NCBI RefSeq assembly: GCF_001704155.1 | Contig: NZ_CP016294.1 | Span: 2,787,501 to 2,851,500 of the forward strand | Direction: 5' to 3' | Source of the DNA: Stenotrophomonas rhizophila | GTDB taxonomy: Bacteria; Pseudomonadota; Gammaproteobacteria; Xanthomonadales; Xanthomonadaceae | Length of the DNA: 64,000 nucleotides | Part shown: positions 53,888 through 62,838 of the stretch, one piece after another | How positions within the stretch are numbered: the first letter of the stretch is position 1 | How the letters are laid out: each line of letters opens with the position of its first letter | The notes under the pieces: model-generated | Databases searched by the model: none | What the model saw: only the letters and a program-made list of their open reading frames with translations | What the model was told of the DNA's origin: nothing | Program-made: the position numbers and the translations under genes

Positions 53888-55231
53888 TCAATGACGAGCG
53901 TGACGAATGCGCTCGCGCCACTGGCGGGCGTTGGCGACGATGGCAGCGGTGTCCATGCCGACCAGCTCGCGCTGGACCAGCTTGGGCTGCCCGGCAATCC
54001 AGACATCGCTCACCTGGTGGCGGCCGGCGGCATACACCAGCTGCGAAAGCACGTGGTGCAGCGGCTGGGTTTCCAACGCCGACAGGTCCACGCAGACCAG
54101 GTCGGCCTGCTTGCCCACTTCGATCGAGCCGATGCGGTCGCCGAAGCCCAGCGCGCGTGCGCCGCCCAGGGTGGCCGCACGCAGCGTGGTGGCCGCGTCC
54201 AGCGCGGTGGCATCGTTGGCCACGGCCTTGGCCAGGATCGCCGCGGTGCGGTTTTCGCTGAACATGTCCAGGTCGTTGTTGCTGGCGCAGCCATCGGTGC
54301 CGATCGCCAGGTTGACCCCGGCGCGCTGCAGGGCGCAGGCCGGGCAGAACCCGGAGGCCAGCTTGAGGTTGGATTCGGGGCAATGCACCACGCTCACGCC
54401 GCGTTCGGCGCAGAGGTGGATTTCCGCTTCGGTCAGCTGGGTCATATGCACCGCGATCAGGCGGTCGTTGACCAGCCCCAGGCGGTCCAGCCGCGCCAGC
54501 GGGCGCTGGCCGTGCAGCTTGATCGAATCGCTGATTTCCTGGGCGGTTTCATGCGTGTGCAGGTGCACCTGCATGTCCAGCTGGTCGGACAGCATGCGCA
54601 CGCGTTCGAAGTTGGCGTCGTTGACGGTGTACGGCGCGTGCGGGGCGAACGACGTGCCGATCAGCGGGTCGTTGCGCCACTGGTCGTGCAGCTCGCCGGC
54701 CTTGGCGAAGTACTCGTCGTCGGTCTTGGCCCAGGCGGTAGGAAAATCGATGATCACCGCGCCGACCAGCGCACGGAAGCCGTGCTGCTTGTAGACCGCC
54801 GCCTGGACGTCGGCGAAGAAGTAGTTTTCGTTGGCGCAGGTGGTGCCACCGCGCAGCATTTCAGCGATGGCCAGGGTGGTGCCATCGGCGACGAATTCCG
54901 GGCCGATCACCGCCGCTTCCACCGGCCAGATGTGCTGCTGCAGCCACACCATCAGCGGAAGGTCGTCGGCCACGCCGCGCAGCAGCGTCATCGGGTTGTG
55001 CGTGTGGGCGTTGACCAGGCCGGGCATCAGCGCTGCATCGGGGCGCGAGACCACCTGGCGGGCACTGAAGCGCGCGCGCGCTTCGGCGCGCGGCAGGATC
55101 GCCACGATTTCGCTGCCGCGCACGGCCACGGCATGGTCTTCCAGCACCACCGCATGCGGTTCGATCGGGACCACGTAACCGGCTTCGATCAACAGGTCAC
55201 AGGGTTCGGGAATGCGGGTGGTGTCGGTCAT
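53888..55231 (-). CDS. TRZ/ATZ-family amidohydrolase (5-methylthioadenosine/S-adenosylhomocysteine deaminase type)
   Basis: Metal-dependent deaminase of 447 residues. The metal site is MPGLVNAHTHNPMTLLRG (HxH), with QVHLHTHETAQE and AIGTDGCASNNDLDMF (Asp). Family members deaminate MTA/SAH or related purines and pterins; close relatives next to ubiG-mupP are annotated mtaD. Linkage to UbiG is plausible because methylation yields SAH, but that is inference. It is 33 bases upstream of ubiG. Confidence 0.88.
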   Translation of the reverse strand: MTDTTRIPEPCDLLIEAGYVVPIEPHAVVLEDHAVAVRGSEIVAILPRAEARARFSARQVVSRPDAALMPGLVNAHTHNPMTLLRGVADDLPLMVWLQQHIWPVEAAVIGPEFVADGTTLAIAEMLRGGTTCANENYFFADVQAAVYKQHGFRALVGAVIIDFPTAWAKTDDEYFAKAGELHDQWRNDPLIGTSFAPHAPYTVNDANFERVRMLSDQLDMQVHLHTHETAQEISDSIKLHGQRPLARLDRLGLVNDRLIAVHMTQLTEAEIHLCAERGVSVVHCPESNLKLASGFCPACALQRAGVNLAIGTDGCASNNDLDMFSENRTAAILAKAVANDATALDAATTLRAATLGGARALGFGDRIGSIEVGKQADLVCVDLSALETQPLHHVLSQLVYAAGRHQVSDVWIAGQPKLVQRELVGMDTAAIVANARQWRERIRHARH

Positions 55232-55292
55232 GCGGTCTCGCTTTGGGGGGCGGTGATCCGACGCTGCGGGATCACCGCGATGTGCGGGTGGG

Positions 55293-55374
55293 GTAGAGCC
55301 GACTGTCAGTCGGCTGCCGTTCGCGACGCGCGTTCAGACCCCGCCTGAAGCAGCCGACTAACAGTCGGCTCTAC
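55293..55374. repeat. Facing pair of SMAG-type repeats
   Basis: GTAG-AGCCGACTG-T-CAGTCGGCT at 55293-55315 and AGCCGACT-AAC-AGTCGGCT-CTAC at 55352-55374, in opposite orientation. It lies upstream of the hydrolase gene and downstream of efp. Confidence 0.85.
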
Positions 55375-55386
55375 GTCGGCTCTACC

Positions 55387-55409
55387 GTAATTCGACTTCG
55401 TCGAATTAC
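55387..55409. terminator. Perfect hairpin at the efp stop codon
   Basis: GTAATTCGAC-TTC-GTCGAATTAC, a 10-bp stem that contains the efp TAA stop in its arm. It lacks a clear T-tract, so efficiency as a terminator is uncertain. Confidence 0.45.
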
Positions 55410-55975
55410 TTGCCGGCGCGTGCGGAGTACTCGCCCGAGCGGGTGTCGACCTTGATGATTTCATCCTGGTTGACGAACAGCGGCACGCGGACCACGGCGC
55501 CGGTTTCCAGGGTGGCCGGCTTGCCGCCACCGCCGGAGGTGTCGCCACGGACGCCCGGATCGGTTTCGGTGATCTTCAGTTCGACGAAGTTCGGCGGCTG
55601 CACGAAGATCGGCTCACCGTTCCACAGGGTCACGATGCAGGACTCTTCGCCCTTCAGCCACTTCTCGGCGCCGCCCATGCCCGACTTGGTCGCCTGGACC
55701 TGCTCGAAGGATTCCGGGTCCATGAAGTGCCAGTACTCGCCATCGCTGTACATGAAGTTCATGTTGGTATCCACGACGTCGGCCTTCTCCACGTCGTCGG
55801 TGGCCTTCATGGTCATTTCGACCACGCGGCCGGACTTGATGAAGCGGTACTTCATGCGGGTGAAGGCCTGGCCCTTGCCCGGCTTGACGTACTCGGTCTC
55901 GGTGATGACCGCCGGTTCATTGTTGACCAGGATCTTCATCCCGTTCTTGACGTCGTTCATGCCAACAGTGGCCAT
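55406..55975 (-). CDS. efp: Elongation factor P
   Basis: Relieves ribosome stalling at polyproline. It has 189 residues in three beta-barrel domains. The modification loop [13 protein letters not shown] places Lys34 at the tip, the residue beta-lysylated by EpmA using (R)-beta-lysine from EpmB. The EpmB gene is divergent 69 bases away, consistent with this modification (rather than rhamnosylation, which needs Arg). The start [12 protein letters not shown] is the family start; the longer frame upstream is the epmB shadow. Confidence 0.97.
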   Translation of the reverse strand: MATVGMNDVKNGMKILVNNEPAVITETEYVKPGKGQAFTRMKYRFIKSGRVVEMTMKATDDVEKADVVDTNMNFMYSDGEYWHFMDPESFEQVQATKSGMGGAEKWLKGEESCIVTLWNGEPIFVQPPNFVELKITETDPGVRGDTSGGGGKPATLETGAVVRVPLFVNQDEIIKVDTRSGEYSARAGK

Positions 55976-56044
55976 GCTGAAACTCCTGAATGGGCAAACG
56001 CCGCGCAGGCGCGGCGAGCCGGATAGAATGGAAAGGCTTTCCCT

Positions 56045-57073
56045 ATGATAACCGCAGGCCCCCATTCCATGCAGCTCTCCGCCACGCCCCTGCCCACCCC
56101 CGTCCGCTGGCAGCAGCTGTGGCGCGAGGCGGTCCGCGACCCGCGGACCCTGCTGGAACAGCTGGGGCTGGACCCGGACGCGCTGCCGGTATCGGCCGAG
56201 GCGACCGGGCAGTTCGCGCTGCGGGTGCCGCAGGGCTTCATCGCCCGCATGCGCCAGGGCGACCGCCACGACCCGCTTCTGCGCCAGGTACTGCCGGTGA
56301 CCGACGAGCTGCAGCACGCGCCGGGCTTCACCCTGGATGCGGTCGGCGATGGCCTGGCCCGCAAGGCCACCGGGGTGATCCAGAAGTACCAGGGTCGTGC
56401 CCTGCTGGTGACCACCGGCAGCTGCGCGATCAATTGCCGTTACTGCTTCCGCCGGCATTTCGACTACGGCACCGAGAACGCGGCCCGCGAGGGCTGGCGC
56501 GAGGCGGTGGACGCCATTGCGCAGGACCCGGGCATCGACGAAGTGATCCTGTCCGGCGGCGACCCGTTGTCGCTGGCCACCCACAAGCTGGTGGAGTTGA
56601 CCCAGGCGCTGAAGCAGATTCCGCACCTGCGCCGCCTGCGCATCCACAGCCGCCTGCCGGTGGTGCTGCCCGAGCGGGTGGACGAGGAGCTGGTGCAGTG
56701 GATCGCCGCCCTGCCCTGGCCGGTGGCGTTCGTGATCCACGCCAACCACGCCAACGAATTCGACGCATCGGTGGATGCGGCCATGGCGCGCCTGCGCGGC
56801 GCCGGCGCCACCCTGCTCAACCAGGCAGTGCTGCTACGCGGGGTGAACGATTCGCTGCAGGCGCTGCAGGACCTGAGCGAGCGCAGTTTTGCTGCAGGCG
56901 TGCTGCCGTATTACCTGTACCAGGTGGACCGGGTACAGGGCGTGGCGCATTTCGAGGTGGACGATGCAACGGCCAAATCGCTGCACGCGCAGCTGACGGC
57001 GCGGTTGTCCGGGTACCTGGTACCGAAGCTGGTTCGGGAAATTTCCGGCGATTCGAGCAAACGGCCGGTGTGA
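56045..57073 (+). CDS. epmB: EF-P beta-lysylation protein EpmB (lysine 2,3-aminomutase)
   Basis: Radical-SAM, PLP-dependent aminomutase making (R)-beta-lysine for EF-P. It has 342 residues. The Fe-S motif is [15 protein letters not shown] (CxxxCxxC), followed by [11 protein letters not shown] and [23 protein letters not shown] -10-like hexamer at 56024-56029 would start transcription about 10 bases before ATG 56045; the ATG at 56069 is an alternative start. It is divergent from efp, and the pairing of enzyme and substrate genes supports the call. Confidence 0.95.
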   Translation: MITAGPHSMQLSATPLPTPVRWQQLWREAVRDPRTLLEQLGLDPDALPVSAEATGQFALRVPQGFIARMRQGDRHDPLLRQVLPVTDELQHAPGFTLDAVGDGLARKATGVIQKYQGRALLVTTGSCAINCRYCFRRHFDYGTENAAREGWREAVDAIAQDPGIDEVILSGGDPLSLATHKLVELTQALKQIPHLRRLRIHSRLPVVLPERVDEELVQWIAALPWPVAFVIHANHANEFDASVDAAMARLRGAGATLLNQAVLLRGVNDSLQALQDLSERSFAAGVLPYYLYQVDRVQGVAHFEVDDATAKSLHAQLTARLSGYLVPKLVREISGDSSKRPV

Positions 57074-57103
57074 CGCCTGACGTATCCGGACCTCTGCACG
57101 TTA

Positions 57104-57290
57104 CGTAACAATTCGTAGCCCCGGCCGTTGGCCGGACACCGCGCGCAGCGCGGCCCAAGCGTCCGGAGGCGGTCTCGCAACGGTTGCGGCCAACACCCCG
57201 GCGTTTGGGCGTTCCGAAGCCGCGCGTCGGGCGTTCATGACGCCCGAACGAAAAGCAGCCGGCCAACGGCCGGGGCTACGAATTGTTACG
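57104..57290. repeat. Perfect 32-bp inverted repeat enclosing 123 bases
   Basis: Arms 57104-57135 and 57259-57290 are exact reverse complements and related to the element at 47028-47295, but with CAATTCG/CGAATTG where that one has CGGTTCG/CGAACCG. The loop contains GGGCGT-TC-ATGACGCCC-like hairpins and no gene. One copy of the 31-bp unit follows (57290-57320). It lies between convergent epmB and the GGDEF-EAL gene. Confidence 0.9.
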
Positions 57291-57346
57291 GGCCCATTGG
57301 GATCGGGATCAATCAACCAGGGGCCCGGAACATTTCCGGCGCCTTT

Positions 57347-59473
57347 TTATCTGCCCGATTCGATCATTTCCACGACATCGGTGGCCGTGATCGGCACGCT
57401 CAGCCAATAGCCCTGCGCCAGATCGCAACCGCGCTGGCTCAGCAGGTCGAACTGCACTTCCTGTTCGATGCCTTCGGCCACCACGGTGATGCCCAGCGCA
57501 TGGGCCATGGCGATGATCGCCGTGGTCAGGGCCAGGTCGTCCGGGTCGCGCTGCATGTCGGCGACGAAGCTCTTGTCGATCTTGACCCCGTCCACCGGCA
57601 CCTGGCGCAGGTGGCTCAGCCCCGAGAAGCCGGTGCCGAAATCGTCCAGCCAGACCTTCACGCCGGTGCGGTGCAGCTTGTCCAGCAGCGCCGCGGCCAG
57701 CATCTCATCGCCGATCACCGCCGTTTCGGTCAGCTCCAGGTGCAGGCGCGAGGCCGGAAGGCCGGTGTCACGCAGGCAGTCGGCCACCAGCTGGGGCAGC
57801 TCGCCGCCGCGCAGCTGGCGCGGGGATACGTTGACCGAGACGAACATGCCTTCGCCATCGGACGAATGCGGCCACTGCACCGCTTCCATGCAGGCCGCGC
57901 GCAGCACCTTCGGGCCGATCACTTCGATCAGGCCGCTCTGTTCGGCCACTTCGATGAACACCGAGGGCGGAATGGTGCCCAGGGTGGGGTGCTGCCAGCG
58001 CAGCAGCACTTCGACCCCGACCATGCGGCGGTCGCGGGTACGGAAGATGGGCTGGTAGACCAGGCGCAGCTCGCCGCGCTCCCAGGCGCCGCGCAGTTCC
58101 TGCTCCATGTGCACGCGGCGTTCCACCGCATGGTCCATGGCTCGGCTGTAATAGCGGTAGCAGTTCTTGCCGGCGACCTTGGCCTGGTACATGGCGATGT
58201 CGCCATTCTTGAGCAGGGTGGTCGCATCGGCGGCATCGTCGGGGAACAGGGTCACGCCGATGGAGGTGCCGAGGAACAGCTCGCGGCCCTGCACCACCAG
58301 CGGCTTGCTCAGTTCGCGGACCAGCAGTTCAGCCAGCTGGCGCGCGCTCGCCGCCACGTCGCCATCGCCGATCAGGATCACGAACTCGTCGCCGCCAAAG
58401 CGGGCCAGCAGCGCTTCGTCGCCGCCGGCCTGGGCCACCGCCGCACTGATGCGCTGGGCGAACTGCAGCAGCGCTTCATCGCCGGCCTCGTGGCCGAGGG
58501 TGTCGTTGACGCGCTTGAAGTCGTCCATGTCGGCGAACAACAGGCCCAAGCGGTGGTTGGACGCGCGCGCGGCCATCAGCCGGTGGTCCAGCGCCTCGCG
58601 GAACGCCAGCCGGTTGGTCAGCCCGGTCAGGGCATCGGTATAGGCCATGTGGCGCACTTCGCGATCGTGCCGCGCAATGGCCTCGCTCATCCGGCCGAAC
58701 GCACGCACCAGCTCGCCCACTTCGTCCTGGCGGTTGCTGTTGCTCAGCTGCGGCCGGTAGTCACCCGCCTCGATCTGGCGCGCGGCGGCGGCCAACCCGC
58801 GGATCGGGCCGACCAGGGTGCGCTGCACATACACGATGACCCCCGCGCCGATGGCCAGCAGCAGGCCCAGCATCAGCAGCAGCCAGCCCAGGTGGCGCTT
58901 GCCCACCTGCTGCAGGCGCTCGCCCAGGGTCAGGTTGGCCCGCTGCTCCATGGCCTGCACGTCATCCAGCGCCATGCCGACGCGGACCCCGCCGATGCGC
59001 TGGTTGCCGATCATGATCGGCATCGCGTTGTCGAGCACCTTGGGCGATTGCTGCACCACCAGCTTGCGCGCGCCGACTGCCCCGGCGGCCAGCGGATCTT
59101 CCATGGGCCGGCCGAAATCGATCACTTCGGTCGAGCCGTCGTGGATCAGCTTGCCGTCCTCGTCGAACACCAGCACGTAGCGCACCACCTGCTGCCGCGA
59201 GGTATTGCGCACCAGCGCACCCACCTGGGCCAGGTCGTTGTAGTACAGCGGGTTGGCCAGCGCGTCGGACAGCTCGCGCGCCAGGGCCTCGCCCCGGCTG
59301 CGCACGCTGCGGTCGAACAGTTCGTGGATGACGCTGCCGCTGAGGTGCTTGACCTCCTCCTGCATCGCCGCCTGGCGCCCCAGCACCACGGCCACGATCG
59401 CCACCACCACCACCATCGCCCCGCCCATCGCCAACACGAAACGGGACTGCATTCCGGAACCCAACGGCCTCAT
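57347..59473 (-). CDS. Membrane GGDEF-EAL protein (c-di-GMP cyclase/phosphodiesterase) with HAMP
   Basis: Protein of 708 residues. TM helix about 13-31, a periplasmic domain of about 160 residues, TM helix about 197-216, HAMP (about 217-268), GGDEF domain (RFGGDEF at 358-364, intact) and EAL domain. The EAL signature reads EVLLR (residues 488-492), and the metal/catalytic set is otherwise present: VNVSPRQL, LHLELTE, DDFGTGFSGL, VKIDKSF and VVAEGIE. No RxxD inhibitory site precedes GGDEF. Both activities are therefore possible. The ATG overlaps the stop of the upstream binding-protein gene, suggesting a sensor pair. Confidence 0.93.
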   Translation of the reverse strand: MRPLGSGMQSRFVLAMGGAMVVVVAIVAVVLGRQAAMQEEVKHLSGSVIHELFDRSVRSRGEALARELSDALANPLYYNDLAQVGALVRNTSRQQVVRYVLVFDEDGKLIHDGSTEVIDFGRPMEDPLAAGAVGARKLVVQQSPKVLDNAMPIMIGNQRIGGVRVGMALDDVQAMEQRANLTLGERLQQVGKRHLGWLLLMLGLLLAIGAGVIVYVQRTLVGPIRGLAAAARQIEAGDYRPQLSNSNRQDEVGELVRAFGRMSEAIARHDREVRHMAYTDALTGLTNRLAFREALDHRLMAARASNHRLGLLFADMDDFKRVNDTLGHEAGDEALLQFAQRISAAVAQAGGDEALLARFGGDEFVILIGDGDVAASARQLAELLVRELSKPLVVQGRELFLGTSIGVTLFPDDAADATTLLKNGDIAMYQAKVAGKNCYRYYSRAMDHAVERRVHMEQELRGAWERGELRLVYQPIFRTRDRRMVGVEVLLRWQHPTLGTIPPSVFIEVAEQSGLIEVIGPKVLRAACMEAVQWPHSSDGEGMFVSVNVSPRQLRGGELPQLVADCLRDTGLPASRLHLELTETAVIGDEMLAAALLDKLHRTGVKVWLDDFGTGFSGLSHLRQVPVDGVKIDKSFVADMQRDPDDLALTTAIIAMAHALGITVVAEGIEQEVQFDLLSQRGCDLAQGYWLSVPITATDVVEMIESGR

Positions 59474-60429
59474 TCCACTTCCATCCGCACGCGTGTAAGA
59501 CCCTGTTTCAATTCATCCAAACGGTGCTGCATCTGCGCATCGACCCGATGGAACCCGGACGTACCAAAAAACTTCTCGAGCGCATCCTGCGCCTGCGGAT
59601 CCGAGGCGGCATCCAGCAGTACCTGCTGCAACCTGTCACGCACTTTCGGGTCCAGCCCCGCCCGCACCACTTCCACCGCACGCGGGTACGGCTCGGTGCG
59701 ATGGATGGCACGGAAGTCGCGGCGGAACGCGGCCGGAATCCGGTGCGGATCGGCCCAGTCCACGCTGCTGACCGCGCCGGCATCGACCATGCCCTTGTGC
59801 ACGAAGGTGGCGATGTTGGCCTCCGACCGCGCGAACACATAGCCCACCGTATCGGGCGCGGCCGCGTCGCGCGCGGACAACAGGATCTCCGGGGTCAGGC
59901 CGTTCTGCAACAGGGTCATCACCGGCACCAGGTAGGCGCTGGTGGAGGCCACGTTCTGCAGGGCCAGGGTGTGGCCCTTGAGGTCGGCCAGCGAGGTGAT
60001 GGGGCTGTCGCGGCGCACGAAAAACACGGTCTGGTAATCGCGCACGCCGCTGCGTTCGGTCAGCAGCAGCGGCTGGGCGCCACTGCGCAGGCCCAGGTTC
60101 ACGGCGGTACCAGAGGTTTCGGTGACCCAGTCGACCCGGCCACGGCGCAGGTAGCTGGCCATCTGCTGCGCATCGGGCGCCATCAGGATGCGGCCTTCGG
60201 TGATGCCGACATCGCGCATGCGTGGAACAACATAGTCGAGCAGGGGTTGCAGTTGCGCATAGTGTGACTTGGGGTTGTCGCTGATCCGGCCCAGCACCAG
60301 GACATGGCCCGGTTCGGCGTGGCCCGGACGGGTGTCATCAGGGGCGGCCGCTGCGGTGCCAGCCGTCAAGACGCTGGCCAGACACAGCAACCCTCCCTGC
60401 AACAGCCATCGCAGTACCGGCAATCCCAT
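59470..60429 (-). CDS. PhnD-type periplasmic substrate-binding protein
   Basis: Protein of 319 residues with a signal peptide (cleavage near GTAAAA) and a phosphate/phosphite/phosphonate-binding fold: YLRRGRVDWVTETSGTAVNL, FFVRRDSPITSLADLKGHTLAL, STSAYLVPVMTLLQNGL, and the DAGAVSSVDW and LDPKVRDRLQQVLLDA pieces typical of PhnD-like proteins. No ABC permease or ATPase gene is nearby. Instead it overlaps the GGDEF-EAL gene by four bases, so it probably feeds a ligand signal to that receptor. The ligand is unknown. Confidence 0.9.
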   Translation of the reverse strand: MGLPVLRWLLQGGLLCLASVLTAGTAAAAPDDTRPGHAEPGHVLVLGRISDNPKSHYAQLQPLLDYVVPRMRDVGITEGRILMAPDAQQMASYLRRGRVDWVTETSGTAVNLGLRSGAQPLLLTERSGVRDYQTVFFVRRDSPITSLADLKGHTLALQNVASTSAYLVPVMTLLQNGLTPEILLSARDAAAPDTVGYVFARSEANIATFVHKGMVDAGAVSSVDWADPHRIPAAFRRDFRAIHRTEPYPRAVEVVRAGLDPKVRDRLQQVLLDAASDPQAQDALEKFFGTSGFHRVDAQMQHRLDELKQGLTRVRMEVE

Positions 60430-60485
60430 CCGCTCCCCCCAAGGAATCGAGACAGCCTACCCGAAAAAGTGAGACGTGCGTCAGG

Positions 60486-61256
60486 TCATTCCGGTTTAGC
60501 GTTCGCCAGACGTGCCATCCGCTGGGCGTCGGCCAGGATGCCGCGCAGCAGCCGCACTTCCTGTTCGCTCAGTTCGGTGCGCAGGAACAGCCGGCGCAGT
60601 TTGCGCATGGCCGAATCCGGGGCACGGCCCTTGTGAAAGTCGATCTCGTCCAGGGTCTGGCCGAGCTGGCCGAACAGGCCCTCGACCTGGGCGTGGCTGG
60701 CCGGCTGTTCACGATGTTCAGGATCGGCCGGGGCGGCCGCTTCCACCCCACCCAGGCTGGCCATGCGCAGCTCGTAGGCCAGCACCTGCACGGCGGCGGC
60801 GAGGTTCAGCGAGCTGAACTCCGGGTTGGAAGGAATGTGCACGGCCAGGTGGCACAGCTGCAGCTCTTCATTGGTCAGGCCGGTACGCTCGCGACCGAAT
60901 ACGAAGGCGACCTCGCCATCAACCTCGGCCGCCTTGGCCAAGGCGCGCTGGGCGGCCACGCCGGGCAGCAGTTCTTCCAGCTGGACGCGGCGGGCGCGGG
61001 CGGTGCAGCCGAGCACCAGCCGGCAGTCGGCCACGGCTTCGGCCAGGGTGGCCACGACCGGGGCGTCGCCCAGCACGTCCTCGGCGCCGGCCGAGCGGCG
61101 GAAGGCTTCTTCATCCAGCGGCTTTTCGGGGGCGACCAGCACCAGCCGGCCCAGTCCCATGGTCTTCATGGCACGCGCGGCGGCGCCCATGTTGCCGGGG
61201 TGCTGGGTGCCCACGAGGACGAAACGGATGCGGGAGGGAGCGGATTCAGTGGACAT
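60486..61256 (-). CDS. trmJ: tRNA (cytidine/uridine-2'-O-)-methyltransferase TrmJ
   Basis: SPOUT methyltransferase that modifies tRNA position 32. It has 256 residues: [20 protein letters not shown] at the start, then [19 protein letters not shown] and [23 protein letters not shown] (knot SAM site), and a C-terminal helical extension with [19 protein letters not shown]. The ATG at 61256 ([12 protein letters not shown]) is preferred to the extended upstream frame. It is divergent from suhB. Confidence 0.94.
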   Translation of the reverse strand: MSTESAPSRIRFVLVGTQHPGNMGAAARAMKTMGLGRLVLVAPEKPLDEEAFRRSAGAEDVLGDAPVVATLAEAVADCRLVLGCTARARRVQLEELLPGVAAQRALAKAAEVDGEVAFVFGRERTGLTNEELQLCHLAVHIPSNPEFSSLNLAAAVQVLAYELRMASLGGVEAAAPADPEHREQPASHAQVEGLFGQLGQTLDEIDFHKGRAPDSAMRKLRRLFLRTELSEQEVRLLRGILADAQRMARLANAKPE

Positions 61257-61377
61257 GAACAGGCCAAACGCGAGCAGGACAGTCACAAATGGTAAACTGT
61301 GTGACCGGCCTCTGCGCCGGGACCGCTCTTTTCCCCCGCCAGTACCCCCTACTCTGCCTTTCCGGGAGCTTTTCGCC

Positions 61378-62205
61378 ATGCAGAAACCCGCCGTCACCGT
61401 CATGGTCAAGGCCGCCCGCCTCGCCGGCAACGTCCTGTTGCGCAACATCAACAAGCTGGAGGCGTTGAACGTCGTGCAGAAGGGGCGCATGGACTATGCC
61501 AGTGAAGTCGATGCGGATGCGGAGAAGGTGATCGTCAAGGAACTCAAGCGCGCCTATCCCGAGTACGGGATCATGGGCGAGGAAGGCGGCGTGCAGGCCG
61601 TCAACCGCTACATGTGGGTCATCGACCCGCTCGACGGCACCAGCAACTACCTCCGCGGCTTCCCGCACTACTGCGTCTCCATTGCGCTGGTCGAAAACGG
61701 CGAGCCGATCGACGCGGTGATCTTCGATCCGCTCCGCAATGAACTGTTCACCGCCAGCCGTGGCGCCGGTGCGGTGTTGAACGACCGCCGCATCCGCGTG
61801 GCCGACCGCAAGGACCTGGCGGGCGCGATGATCCACACCGGCTTCGCCCCGCGCGAGCGCAATCGCACCAGCGCCCAGCTGAAGGCGGTGGACGCGCTGC
61901 TGGTCCACGCCGAAGACGTGCGCCGCACCGGTTCGGCCGCGCTGGACCTGGCCTACGTGGCCTGCGGCCGCGCCGACGCCTACTTCGAAGCAGGCGTGAA
62001 AGCCTGGGACATCGCCGCCGGCGTACTGCTGGTCCGCGAGGCCGGCGGCCGCGTCTGCGACTTCAAGGGCGCAACCCCGGGCCGCATGGACAGCCGTGGC
62101 CCGGAAACCCAGCAGATCGTGGCCGGCAACGTGAAGAACACCGACATCCTGCAGAAGGTGCTGGTCAACACGGGCTACGCGGCCGAGTTCGACGCGAAGT
62201 TCTGA
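61378..62205 (+). CDS. suhB: Inositol-1-monophosphatase family protein SuhB
   Basis: Mg-dependent phosphatase of 275 residues. In E. coli, SuhB also joins the ribosomal RNA antitermination complex. The metal sites are MGEEGG (Glu), [18 protein letters not shown] (DPxDGT) and [18 protein letters not shown] (WDxAAG). It follows the TrmJ promoter region divergently, an order common in gammaproteobacteria. A strong terminator lies 24 bases after the stop. Confidence 0.95.
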   Translation: MQKPAVTVMVKAARLAGNVLLRNINKLEALNVVQKGRMDYASEVDADAEKVIVKELKRAYPEYGIMGEEGGVQAVNRYMWVIDPLDGTSNYLRGFPHYCVSIALVENGEPIDAVIFDPLRNELFTASRGAGAVLNDRRIRVADRKDLAGAMIHTGFAPRERNRTSAQLKAVDALLVHAEDVRRTGSAALDLAYVACGRADAYFEAGVKAWDIAAGVLLVREAGGRVCDFKGATPGRMDSRGPETQQIVAGNVKNTDILQKVLVNTGYAAEFDAKF

Positions 62206-62228
62206 TCTGGTTGATGTGAGATTCAAGC

Positions 62229-62256
62229 AACGGCGCCTTCGGGCGCCGTTTTTTTT
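62229..62256 (+). terminator. Intrinsic terminator of suhB
   Basis: AACGGCGCC-TTCG-GGCGCCGTT followed by T6 or more. Confidence 0.92.
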
Positions 62257-62300
62257 CCTCCGCGCGTAGAGCGCTGGCTGTTCCGTTGTTCCCGCGCGGA

Positions 62301-62403
62301 GCGAGGACGGGGATGCCCTGGCCGGACACGCGTGAACCCATCCATGGGGCTTATCGCAGCATCCATGCTGCTCAAAGTCCGGCCAGGGCATCCCCGCCCT
62401 CGC
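62301..62403 (+). repeat. Nested palindromic element A: 49-nt core inside 27-bp arms
   Basis: Arms 62301-62327 and 62377-62403 are complementary with one mismatch (tip GCCCTGGCCGGAC / GTCCGGCCAGGGC). The core 62328-62376 contains two hairpins with CC loops: CCCAT-CC-ATGGG and GCAGCAT-CC-ATGCTGC. The same core, inverted, occurs in element B with unrelated arms. No coding function is seen. Confidence 0.9.
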
Positions 62404-62474
62404 CCCCTCAGTTCTCTGCGACGACCGGACACAAGATCAAAAGCGTCTTGCCCGGCACATTCGCGCGGCGGCTC

Positions 62475-62497
62475 AGCCACGCATGGCGTGGCTCTAC
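62475..62497 (-). repeat. SMAG-type repeat
   Basis: AGCCACGC-ATG-GCGTGGCT then CTAC, between the two nested elements. The region 62257-62781 otherwise holds no gene. Confidence 0.75.
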
Positions 62498-62564
62498 GGC
62501 GTAACACCTCGCTCGACCCTATGCCAATTGCATTTGATTTTCGGTCCGCCGGCGCGATCTGTCT

Positions 62565-62675
62565 GGGGGCGCGGGGTGGGAGGGGGTAGCGGGGCTTTGA
62601 GCAGCATGGATGCTGCGATAAGCCCCATGGATGGGTTCACGCGTGCCCCGCTACCCCCTCCCACCCCGCGCCCCC
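62565..62675 (-). repeat. Nested palindromic element B: same 49-nt core inside perfect 31-bp arms
   Basis: Arms 62565-62595 and 62645-62675 are exact reverse complements (tip GGGGGTAGCGGGGC / GCCCCGCTACCCCC). The enclosed 62596-62644 is the exact reverse complement of core 62328-62376. The arms differ completely from those of element A. Confidence 0.92.
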
Positions 62676-62748
62676 GCGCGCAGAGAATGAAAACGCTAGT
62701 GCTTCCCAGCGCGGGAAGCCCGGCAGGCGAAGGCTTTCTGCATTGCGC

Positions 62749-62771
62749 ACCGACCAACGGTCGGTACCTAC
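62749..62771 (-). repeat. SMAG-type repeat near the htpX terminator
   Basis: ACCGACC-AAC-GGTCGGT then ACCTAC, just downstream of htpX. Confidence 0.75.
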
Positions 62772-62781
62772 CGATGCCGCA

Positions 62782-62812
62782 AAAAGAAAACGCCCGACCA
62801 AAAGGCCGGGCG
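62782..62812 (-). terminator. Intrinsic terminator of htpX
   Basis: On the minus strand GCGCCCGGCC-TTTT-GGTCGGGCG (one G-T pair) runs into TTTTCTTTTT, about 27 bases after the htpX stop. Confidence 0.88.
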
Positions 62813-62838
62813 CTTCATTCAAACCAACCACTACTGCA

